64,000 bases of DNA from Ditylenchus dipsaci. Lineage: Eukaryota > Nematoda > Chromadorea > Rhabditida > Anguinidae. Of this stretch, positions 55,127-64,000 are shown in pieces. The stretch covers positions 124,001 through 188,000 of the forward strand of contig SADC01000096.1 in assembly GCA_004194705.1 (NCBI GenBank), in the 5' to 3' direction. The translations under genes and the position numbers were made by a program. The notes beneath the pieces are model-generated. The model had not been told where the DNA came from. It searched no databases and was given only the letters and a program-made list of their open reading frames with translations. Within the stretch, counting starts at the first letter, position 1, and each line of letters starts with the position of its first letter.

Positions 55127-55735
55127 TATATTCATATATGCAGCTGGTCTAACAAATCTGCACACTGTTAAATGTCCCTGAATTTTCTTCTAAATCAAAG
55201 TTTTGAATACGTTTATACTAGACTTATCACCTTTTTCATAAAAACTTGTTTGGAATACAATGTCAAAATGTCCTGCCTACCATCTTGTCTTCGAGGTAGT
55301 GCACCAAAGAATTTTCATGAAAAACTGTCCAAAAGCTGTAAAAACATGTAATTTAGAAAGAGAGTATGTAGGTTTAAAAATATGCACATTTGTTAGACCA
55401 GCCTGTAATTGCATGCATGACCCTATACTTTGTGTTTGTTCTGGTCTCTTTTTCTAGCGGTTTTAGCGGGAATTTCTCGGGGTGAATAATAGAAATAGCA
55501 GCAGCCAAACCAGCTAGTCATTTAGGTCAAAACACAAGGGAAATTAGTAATTTGTCTATCAATTTAATAAAATTTATTTGTTGTTGTATAAAGATATCCT
55601 CTTTGAATGGCCGAAATTTGAATAAAAATAGGTTTTTAATCTTTATTTATCTAAATCTTAATATAAGGGCGTATCGCAATTTGACTCTAAAGCTAACAGC
55701 CTTATACCTTTTAACCTAAAATATAAACCTTTGTT
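55127..55735 (+). other. Probable 3' UTR and polyadenylation region of CaMKII
   Basis: AT-rich sequence after the stop codon. AATAAA at 55566-55571 is followed within ~15 nt by a GT-rich stretch (TTTGTTGTTGT), a plausible poly(A) site. A second AATAAA lies at 55621. No further coding is seen. Confidence 0.45.
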
Positions 55736-55739
55736 TGAA

Positions 55740-55930
55740 ATCGTGTTTTTGGCCTTGTATTTTCGACCCACTTTTTGAAGACACTCCCCGACAAATTTAC
55801 AACTATTTTATAGTCAGAGACATGAGCTATAAAATGGTTGGTAACTTGGCCAAGCGCGCAGGAAAAAATTAAGACCTTTAATTTTTTGAAATTCAAAAAA
55901 ATATAGAACTTTCAATCAACTCTAAAAGCA
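55740..55930. repeat. GGCATTGTGTTTTTGAC-family palindrome, degenerate
   Basis: AAATCGTGTTTTTGGCCTTG, CCCACTTTTTGAAGACACTC, then TTTTATAGTCAGAGACATGA / GCTATAAAATGG. Fourth copy of the family. Confidence 0.5.
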
Positions 55931-56728
55931 CCGAAAAATCGTTTTTTTTCAAATTTTCTGACATTTTGTACACATTTTTCTCAGCCACCTTGTCGCTTCT
56001 GTCTTTGTTGCTTTGGTTTCAAGTCACTTTTCCAATCAGTTCTTAACATTTTGTCAACATTTGTCTAGCTCTCTGTTTTCCTTGCACACAACATGAGTAT
56101 CACAAATTTCTGTTTAACCACAATTGGTCGAAAACCTTCAAATTGGCATCACCATTGGATTAAGCTTGACACTATTTATTTCGGATATATTTTTCTGTAA
56201 TATTTGGGCGAAAAATAAGAGAAACGTAATTTTAGAGTCTTTTTTTTAAATTCTATTTTTAATTAAAATTTGTATAACAGTTTAGAAAAATAATAATGCA
56301 CTTTTTTATATTTTAGTTTTTTTGAAATGTATAAGTTAGTTATTTTATGAGACTCTATTTTGATGTTCTTTTATATTTTAGTGTGGCTGCAAATTCTCTG
56401 ATTTTATTATTGCGAATAAGACTTTGGTTGAAAATATAAAATCTATTTCTTATTGTGTTGACACAGCTACATATTCAAAAAAATTTATTGTCAAAGCATT
56501 TCAAACATGTTTCACACATTCTAGAAACACTATGGAAAAATATTAGGCCATTTGAAAGTTGGTCTTGGTCACCTCTATGCTTGTGACTAATTCACCATAA
56601 TTTTTAATCTTTGCGGTTTCTTTTAATTTTTAATGCTTTATTTTCAAGATTTTTTGTAGCCCTGGATCTTAAGTCCAGTATAAGCTATCAGACTACACTC
56701 AATGATTTTAGATATACACACTGAAATT
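55931..56728. other. No gene seen
   Basis: Very AT-rich, downstream of CaMKII. Confidence 0.35.
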
Positions 56729-57130
56729 TTTTCATATGGTTCCGGCTAGGTCATGGCCAAGTTTCGTGACAGGTTTGGAGCTTGAGCGAACCTTAGGATC
56801 CATGGGTCAGAAGGTTCGTACAATGTTTATACCTTGTATAAACATTTGTGAACCTCAAGTGAACTTTGGTAGGAAGGTCGAATAGGCATGGAAATGTTAC
56901 TTCTATAGGTTGTACAAAGTTCGTGAATAGCAAATGATTCTGATATGGTTCGTGCCATGTCAGATTCAAGGTCGAGTCAGGTTTAAAACTTAAGCGAACC
57001 TTGGAATGCAAAGGTAACGAGGTTCTTACGACCTTCAAAGCTTGTATGAACCTTAGTAGCAAGGTCGAAGTGTATCGAGAATGTTGTTTTCCTAGATTGT
57101 ACAATGTCAGTGGACAGTAAAAATGTTAAT
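56729..57130. repeat. Two diverged ~200-bp tandem copies
   Basis: Shared in order by both halves: ATATGGTTCNNGNCNNGTCA, AGCGAACCTTNGGAT, GGTTCNTACNA, GAACCTNA, AGGAAGGTCGAA or GCAAGGTCGAAG, GAATGTTNNTTTCCTA, GTTGTACAA or ATTGTACAA. Confidence 0.55.
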
Positions 57131-58137
57131 TGTAAAGTTCTTGCTAAGTTCAAATGTTGTCAGAATATTGAAACTGGCATCGTACGAACTTTGGTTATAA
57201 AATGTAAAACCTTGTAATTATTACTTTTGTCGTCTTGGCGTTTCTTGGTCTTCAAGCGCAAAATTCAAAGCCAAAATCACTAACTCTTATCCACTGCGCT
57301 ACGCATCAAGGAAATCTATAGTCACACAAGTTTCCCGCTTCGTTTAATACCGATAAAATTCGGTTTAAAGCGAAGTATAATTTTCAGGTTCGATTTCGAA
57401 AACATCAATCATATTTTTGGGTGTTTTTTTGTATAATACAGGGTGGTTTACGTGATTTTCTAATTTTTTTCGACACTGCCATTCCAAAATTTCGTTATTC
57501 CACCAGATAAGTTTATTGCCACTTAAAGCTCGCACATTCGGACTGCTTTTAGTGCCTGAAGGCATAAAAAATAAGGTTTATGTGAATCATCATGTAGAGT
57601 TGTTTTCGAGCTCTTAACTCTAAAAAATTGGAGGGCTATGTGTTTTTGATCGAATAAGCTCCGAAGAGTCGTTAGCGTTTAACGATGTTGAAGTACTGAC
57701 TTTAACAAAGAAAGCAACGAAATTTGTCGAACAAAAGCCTGTCAACACTAGGGTTGGGCAATTGGCATAGGCCCGGAGACGCTACTGTCATATAACCTCC
57801 CCCCCCAAAAGCTACTGTAATATACCCCCCCCTCCCAAAAATCGGACTACTGTCATATACCCCCCCCAAAAACCGACTTTTTTGGGAGTGTCTAAAAACC
57901 ATTTTTATGCAATAATTTGCCATAAAGGGACCAGAAAAGCAGTTTAGAAGGGATTATGGGCTGTATTGGGAGGGGAAGAGAATAATACAGGGGCCACCTT
58001 TTTAGCTGCTTTACCATGTTTTTCAACTCGAGCCGTGGCAAAAATAGACTCTATGTCAAAACCCAAGTTTCCTGCCCTGAAGGGAAACTCCGGTAGTGAC
58101 AATACTACAGGGTGATGTGCTGGTCGGAAAGTTCCTA
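57131..58137. other. No gene; fragments of repeats
   Basis: 57772-57890 has three CTACTGTCATATACCCCCC-type units. 57958-57995 repeats the GGCTGTATTGGGAGGGGAAG stretch seen at 26090. The rest is AT-rich. Confidence 0.4.
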
Positions 58138-59308
58138 CAGTCAAACCTCGATATAGTGGCCCCCAATATAGTGGCCCTCCAATATAGTGGCCCCTGAGCA
58201 CGATTTGGTTGGTTAAATCTAAAATCTAGATAAATGTACCCCCAATATAGTGGCCCTCCAATATAGTGGCCCCCAGGCCTGGTCCGCGCTAGTTAAAAGA
58301 CCCCCAATATAGTGGCCCCTGATATCAATAGAAAAGAAATTACAACCAAACTTATTTCAAGTAAGAATAACAACTTGAGTTAACACAAACCATCTATTGG
58401 TAGATGAGAAAAAGCTAATGATTACTGTCTGCATTTGTTTTTTTTGCGCTTTTCGTAGAAGTAGTCATCTATTGCATCGCTGTGACGGAGAACGGTAAGA
58501 TCAGCTGACTTCTCTACCGTGTACTGCCGAACGAATTGGAAATGCCTTTGTGCTTCAAGACGACTGATTGGAGGTCGCTCTACTTCAACTTCTTCGGTTT
58601 CTAGAATTTCACTGCTAATGCTTTTGCCAGAGCCAGATTGATTATCAGAAAACTTCTCAAGCCATCCTGTGCTCGCTTCAAAATCGATGATATCAAGCTG
58701 AGCTGCAATAGCCAGGGCCTTTTCCTAAAATAGAGCAGTATCTTTATCACGAGTAAATCAAAAAATCAAGCAAATCTCACCTGCAACAAATCCCCGCATA
58801 CTGGAGTGTTTTGACTACGAATCTGCTATGCCAAATGACAAGCGCTTTTCTAATTGATCATACTTGCCTAACTTGAGACGCGCACGGTTTGTTTGACTTC
58901 CATTATTGATTGTCGCCAGAACCGCTTATTTTAGAATTCTTTGAATAATGACTCTGAAATACCAAAATCTTCGGACAGTTGTTGATTTCCCTTATTAGCA
59001 GACGCTTCAGTTATTGCCTTATTCTCCACTAATGTAATAGCACGACGTTTTATTGGAGTAGACATTTGAAATACTTGAAACATCAAGGATTTACATTTAC
59101 CATGAATAAACTATAGATATGAACATAGATCAAAAAAGGCTTTTTTGAATAAGCACCCTTATAAAGAGAAACCTCGATATAGTGGCCCCTACAAGTTTGG
59201 AAGGAATTGGAATTCCAATATAGTGCCCCCCCCCCAATATAGTGACCCTTCGATATAGTGGCCCCTAGGCCTGTTCCCGAGGGGGGCCACTATATCGAGG
59301 TTTGACTG
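58138..59308 (-). mobile_element. Deleted Tigger/pogo-like DNA transposon, TA-flanked
   Basis: CAGTCAAACCTCGATATAGT ends and inverted ACTATATCGAGGTTTGACTG with TA on both sides. CCAATATAGTGGCCC is tandemly repeated near both ends. The minus strand carries a transposase remnant without a DDE catalytic core. 1171 bp, against more than 2 kb for a full element. Confidence 0.85.
58422..59065 (-). pseudogene. Tigger-like transposase remnant (DNA-binding part fused to C-terminus)
   Basis: From ATG at 59065: MSTPIKRRAITLVENKAI, then QQLSEDFGISESLFKEF and an in-frame stop. Past a 56-bp intron-like gap (58725-58780, GTGAG...TTTTAG) it reads KALAIAAQLDIIDFEAST and GWLEKF, matching the second helix-turn-helix of CENP-B/Tc5-type DNA-binding domains. 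It then passes through an acidic linker directly to HSDAIDDYFYEKRKKNK and a stop. The catalytic region is missing. Confidence 0.7.
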
Positions 59309-59457
59309 TATTGAACTTCCTCGATAAATCGGAACCTTTTCGGGTTTCGATTCACCGCCTCGGTGGGAATCTTTTTATGATTCCCTGATTTGGATACAGT
59401 TCTAGTAAATAAAATTAAATAAAATTAACTTTATTTACTCCAAACACACAAAATAAT
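59309..59457. other. Flank between the Tigger-like element and the LTR element
   Basis: AT-rich; AATAAAATTAAATAAAATTAA run next to the LTR. Confidence 0.4.
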
Positions 59458-60081
59458 AAAGGCAAAAAAAAGGTTCAAGCGACGCGCTCCGTTTTGACGG
59501 TAATTATATTTTTATAAATTATGAACCCGATCACTGGGATCGGGGGATATTTATACCCTCGTTTACTCCCTCGCAGGGGTGGGGCTTGGCGATCTCAGAT
59601 AAAACCTGCCATATTTTCGCCCACTTGGGTGATGAAAAATATGCTAGGTCCTTCTGGAAAATTCTACCAGCTTCCAGCTGGTGAAGGACTTATCATGTTT
59701 TTCACCAGTTGGGTGTTTTGAAAGACATGATTAGTCTTTCCCCACTGGAAGTTTCTATCAGCCTTTGTTATCACAAAGGCATTAGTTTCCATTATTTGGA
59801 CAAACTGGCCAAATAACAAATTAGCCATCAACAAATAACAATCCCAGATGGGGGACACGATGAAATATTTCACCCTCAAAGGGGTATTACTCAGCAAAAG
59901 AACTTACTGTTTCAATAAAGAATAGCTTGCTAATATAATTGAGCAAATTGGTTTTTTGCTGAATAAGAACTTGAAAAAAAGACCCCTAAAAAAGGGGCTA
60001 CAAAACTATCTATCAATATGCAAAAATACTCTCATTGGGATGAAGATTTCTTTATGGCCACTTTCATTCGCTCCGCGACAG
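59458..60081 (-). repeat. 3' LTR of the BEL/Pao-type element
   Basis: AAGGCAAAAAAAAGGTTCAA to at least 59981 matches 63476-64000 with a few single-base differences. A likely outer limit is CTCCGCGACA at 60081, which on the minus strand starts TGTCGCGG after a GGGGGAC purine run, a possible polypurine tract. Confidence 0.65.
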
Positions 60082-61700
60082 TCCCCCGGGCCATGAGGTC
60101 GTTCTGGGAAGTTGTTGGTAGTCTGGATGTTCTGGGTCGTAGAGCTCATGATGGTCTTAGATGTTTTTGACGACATTCCTGGCTACATCCTGGTAGAAGC
60201 AATCCTGGGCTGTCATAGCCCCATTCAGGATAAAATGATTTACTCCTGCCCTAGAAGCCGCCAGCGGTGCAGATGATGATTGTATTTGTACAAGAGCTCC
60301 AACTCTAGCAGTTGGGGGTCATTCTGCGCTCTCAGCTGCATCCTTGTTCAGGTGTGGGGACGGTTTCAAGGTAGTGGGGGCATGGGGGTGACCTGGAGCC
60401 TCACGGCCGGTGGATGTACCGCTATATATCCCGAGGTGTTGGGACTGCTGAACTGTTGATGGGTGGCAGGGGATCGCCGTCCAGGATTTTTTTGAATTGC
60501 CAAGAGCTTGTCCTGTTCCCCCAGCTCCTTCTCAAGCTAGAACATGATTTGTAGACCCACAGAGTTGTTACATCTCGCAGTGGCAAACTGGGAATTGAAG
60601 ACCAGGAGTAGTTGCTGGTGTTGTTGGTGATGGCTGGCATTCTCATCAAGACGAACACAGAGTAGAAAAATTTAATTACAAATAGTATAAATTTACACTT
60701 TGAATCGACAATTTGTACGATTGCTCAGCAAAACGTTATCCGTCAGGACCACGTGAACAATTTGCTTGTGACAGTTTCTTTGAAGGTCATTTTATCCCTA
60801 CCGGGTACATGGAAAAATTGAGGTATTTTGTGTGAGAAAATACCCCAATGGTGGTGATTCCAAGCAACACAACATTTCACTTGAAATTACCACTTTATGG
60901 TTTTCTAAGGTGATTTTATAAAACCAAGAAGAAACCACCTTAGGGTGCCTGATTGGCTTTTGTTTTGTAAATTTTGGGTTTAGTGGAGTAAAATTGGAGT
61001 AAATGTATTTATTTAAGATTTTTTGTTTGGAAAGGGGAAAAAGATTTGCCCTAGCTGGGTTATTGGATTAGAGGCACACTGATTCTATTAACAATTTGAA
61101 TCCAACAGACGCCCTTGACAATGGGTGTTAGTTTGTTTAGAGCCTCTTCCTTCCCTTGAGGTTATAGACATTATTGCAAAAAAGAGTTAGTGGTTTTATT
61201 GATTGCACATAAGTTGTGTGTTGGTCCTAGTTTATAAATACTTTCATTAGTTTATTTTGTCATCAGTGTGGCGTCTTTTTTTTTTATAGTGAATTTTTAT
61301 ATAAAAAACAGGTTAAAAATCAGGTATTCTGAGGGTGTCCCTATATGAGCAATCCCTGAAATTACCTTCGTCAGGATGTTCATTAGTGAGTATATTTTTT
61401 TTTCCAAAAGCTCAATAAAACTTTTAGTCAAATGTAGCCCTGTAGGGAAAGTGGTTAGTATTAAAATTTGAATTTATTTTATGAAAATTGTCCTAAAAAA
61501 ATTGTCCTATATAAATATTTCCCTTCTTTTTGGGTTACGTAAATAATTATTTTATACCCTTTTTTCAGATAACCATGCCTTTTTATGATAGGCGGATTTT
61601 TCGTTAAGGGTTTTCAAAATCAACTAACCCTTGGATAAAAAGGGGGAAAAACTGAAAAAGGGGAAAACCCACTAGGGGTGTCACACATTTCAAAAACTAA
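60082..61700 (-). other. Unassigned interior of the LTR element
   Basis: A minus-strand stretch (about 60420-60660) has Gln/Pro-rich coding-like composition; the rest is AT-rich. No retroviral enzyme motif found by eye. Confidence 0.4.
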
Positions 61701-61808
61701 CCAACCTGACCATCAGCAGCTTTCATAGCCAGGGTCTGCCCATCTTCCACTCCTGGAATATCCGGTCTTCTGGGTTGTCTTCTACATCCGAGTCACCACG
61801 GTTGAACG

Positions 61809-63450
61809 CTAAGTCTTCTCCCAGTGGATCCGGTGGCTCCTTGTTCTTCTCGGTGACCAAGTTGCTCTGGTGGAAGGGCGGGGATGGGTCTTCAAAGCGA
61901 ACACTATTAAGTGTCGGTTTTGTGTCATGGGCCCCTGTTTGGGTACCAAACTTCTGATGGTCAGTAAAAGGGTATAATTAGAATTATTCCCTTTTTTACA
62001 GATTAACCGATGATGGTTACCCGTACAGGTCCGGCATGTCGCCAAGCACTCCCTAAATGGGTGGTCTCTGCTGAGACACCTGAAGCACTACCCTGGCTCT
62101 GTAGGATATCACTTCTTTGCTGGGTGTTTTAAGTGCACCGAGCAGAAAAGTGGTCATCTCCGCAGAAAAGACAAGGCTGCTTGTGTCTTTTTGCCACTTT
62201 AGTGAAATAGGGTGCAGAACCGTTTTTTCAGTTTGGTTCGTGGTCAACCAATTCCTGGCAGGCTCCTCATTAGCCATTGGCTGACCATCTAGTGAAGCAA
62301 CCCGCGTAAGGGGATAATCCTTTTTAGGTAAGGGTGGAGTATCTGAGTCACCCTCGAAAGAGCTGTGAAGCTCAACCTCTCGGGAGTTTCCAGTATCTGT
62401 CGAATTCCTTTGTAAGTTTCCTTTCTCTTCTTGGACTATTTGCCTGAGCTTTTGTCGAAAGCGGGTCATAGTCCAGAGAGAGGTGGCGGAAGTAGTCCGC
62501 TTTTCCTTCATAATAACCCTTATTAAGAAGGGGTAAGCTTATCTTGCAAATTAGCCAGAAGTGAACGAGAATTCAGATTTTCGCCACCTCTTTCTAACTG
62601 GGCACAGATAAGGTCGATTTCGTCAATGAATCGACGTAAATCAGCCATATCCCTAACTCTGGGCACCGACTGCAACCGGTGGTAGAGAGAATCTAGGATT
62701 GCCGATGGATTGCCAAACTCTGCACGGAGTTTTGCAATCGCTTCAGAGTAAGACCCTCCTCAGTGGGTAGCCAGGCCACTGAAGTAAGAGCTCGACCAGT
62801 GAGGCTTTCCAGTAGGTAGATGAATTTCGCTACCGGTGATACCTCATTATCCGGTCTGTCGTGGACCGAATAAGAGAACCTGTCCGAAAAACAGGGCCAG
62901 TCACTAGGTTCTCCATTAAAGGTAGGCAGGCTTATTTGTGGGAGATTAGGTTGTACTGCCCGGGTCTGCACTACAACTTGGGGTGTACCCTGAAATGAGA
63001 TTCCCGGAAAAATTGGGTGTGGACGAGTAGGCGTCTGTCTGAACAAACCCATACCCACTGGTTGGTGGGCCGGGACAGGTGGTGGGATTAGCTTTTCCCA
63101 CCCTTTAATTGCCCTTTCAAGGGATTTTAGGTAGGTACGGCAGTCTTCAAGGAAAGAGGGAACCGGGTGATTTCAAGGAACTGGTCCATGAATTCATCAT
63201 CCGCGGACCGCTCGTTAACCCCCATCCGAAACGGAGGTCACCCCAGTCAGAGTACCTTTAAGTACTTGCTGGTATAACGGCAGCAAGTCCTCTTGGGCTT
63301 CTTCGAGGCGAGAAATATTCTCTTTACCTCATCAACTCCCCCTTGAGGTAGGTCTTGGGGTATGGCTGTGGCGACCCGATGGTCGTCGTCTAACAAGACT
63401 TCGGCCTCTGAATGGCCAAAGCCATAATTTCCTTAATGAATCGGGACATT
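61809..63450 (-). pseudogene. gag-like gene of the BEL/Pao element, broken by frameshifts
   Basis: Minus strand. A start lies near 63448. The block 63058-62693 contains ISLPTFNGEPSDWPCFSDRF and SPVAKFIYLLESLTGRA, the conserved Pao-type (DUF1759-like) signature. The block 62511-62053 is a basic/polar region with a first knuckle CLFCGDDHFSARC. A second knuckle (CFRCLSRDHPFREC, CRTCTGNHHRLIC) is at about 62089-62000 in another frame. At least three frame changes and a stop (about 62505) separate the parts: decayed, or affected by indel errors. Confidence 0.7.
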
Positions 63451-63475
63451 TTTTAACTTAACTTAACTTTAACTT

Positions 63476-64000
63476 AAGGCAAAAAAAAGGTTCAAGCGAC
63501 GCGCTCCGTTTTTGACGGTAATTATATTTTTATAAATTATGAACCCCGATCACTGGGATCGGGGATATTTATACCCTCGTTTACTCCCTCGCAGGGGTGG
63601 GGCTTGGCGATCTCAGATAAAACCTGCATATTTTTCGCCCCACTGGGGTGATGAAAAATATGCTAGGTCCTTCTGGAAAATTCTACCAGCTTCCAGCTGG
63701 TGAAGGACTTATCATGTTTTTCACCCAGTTGGGTGTTTTGAAAGACATGATTAGTCTTTCCCCACTGGAAGTTTCTATCAGCTTTGTTATCACAAAGGCA
63801 TTAGTTTCCATTATTTGGACAAACTGGCCAAATAACAAATTAGCCATCAACAAATAACAATCCCAGATGGGGGACACGATGAAATATTTCACCCTCAAAG
63901 GGGTATTACTCAGCAAAAGAACTTACTGTTTCAATAAAGAATAACTTGCTAATATAATTGAGCAAATTAATTTTTTGCTGAATAAGAACTTGAAAAAAAG
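63476..64000 (-). repeat. 5' LTR of the BEL/Pao-type element, partial
   Basis: Begins AAGGCAAAAAAAAGGTTCAA at the inner border, 28 bases from the gag start, and is cut by the window end. Very similar to 59458-59981, implying a fairly recent insertion despite the broken gag. Confidence 0.7.

Larger units (their letters stand above)
59458..64000 (-). mobile_element. BEL/Pao-type LTR retroelement, degenerate, runs off the window
   Basis: Long direct repeats at both ends (59458 onward and 63476-64000) enclose minus-strand gag remnants with the Pao-type capsid-region signature and two Cys/His knuckles. Only ~1.6 kb separates the gag end from the left LTR, and no protease, reverse transcriptase or integrase motif is seen there, so pol appears deleted. 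Confidence 0.75.

Noticed and set aside
54984..55181. 65-codon frame overlapping the last exon
   Set aside because: It is a different frame of the hub exon; the true frame reads RVWQKRNG...VHVHRSG.
57235..57310. tRNA A-box-like GTAGCGCAGTGGATAAGAG on the minus strand
   Set aside because: No convincing B-box or clover-leaf at the right spacing; at most an old tRNA-derived fragment.
59521..59721. Frames of 60-77 codons in both LTR copies
   Set aside because: They occur within the long terminal repeats and have no gene features.
62053..62511. Considered as an independent host gene
   Set aside because: It continues the gag-like order (capsid-type signature, then Cys/His knuckles) between two LTRs.

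Overview
The window is animal genomic DNA. It has spliced exons with GT-AG introns, is AT-rich, and its long introns are crowded with inverted repeats and DNA-transposon relics. One conserved protein-coding gene is recognised, on the + strand from about 10.85 kb to 55.13 kb: calcium/calmodulin-dependent protein kinase II (CaMKII). From memory of the family, residues such as PWICNR, KHEN and RNLLNKKE are closest to nematode UNC-43, so an ecdysozoan, perhaps nematode-like, host is suggested. That is inference, not a search result.

Layout. 0-10.8 kb: palindromic repeats, plus a repeat-poor block at 7.2-7.7 kb that may be promoter or 5' UTR. 10.85-14.76 kb: eight exons encoding an Ala/Gln/His-rich N-terminus, the whole kinase domain and the start of the autoinhibitory segment, through KLK. 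20.16 kb: an alternative exon that rewrites the calmodulin-binding segment and ends in a basic plus hydrophobic tail and a stop. 21.89 kb: the canonical calmodulin-binding exon [14 protein letters not shown]. 27.6-35.9 kb: three large coding blocks, each opening with an ATG after an in-frame stop and ending at a possible phase-1 donor. They look like alternative first exons. The third starts with a membrane segment and recalls vertebrate alphaKAP. 36.9 and 44.2 kb: linker exons. 51.1 kb: a tentative linker exon. 51.8-55.1 kb: four exons encoding the association (hub) domain.

How it works together. The kinase exons feed either a membrane-tailed, hub-less product (exon at 20.16 kb) or the classical kinase-hub enzyme (exon at 21.89 kb). 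The exons at 27.6, 31.0 and 35.0 kb could give kinase-less hub proteins with three different N-termini. The acceptor at 36,914 fits the reading phase of all four upstream exons. One kinase exon (13,406-13,510) is a base short and shifts frame; this is more likely a base-call error than a real null allele.

The rest is mobile DNA: at least eleven copies of a repeat ending TACCGTATTTCCTCTAAT, a family of ~700 bp palindromes, TA-flanked CAGT-ended foldbacks, hAT elements with 8-bp target duplications, foldbacks with tRNA-like arms, a deleted Tigger/pogo-like element (58.1-59.3 kb), and a minus-strand BEL/Pao-type LTR element (59.5 kb to the window end) with a broken gag and no pol seen. No confident RNA gene and no CRISPR array were found.
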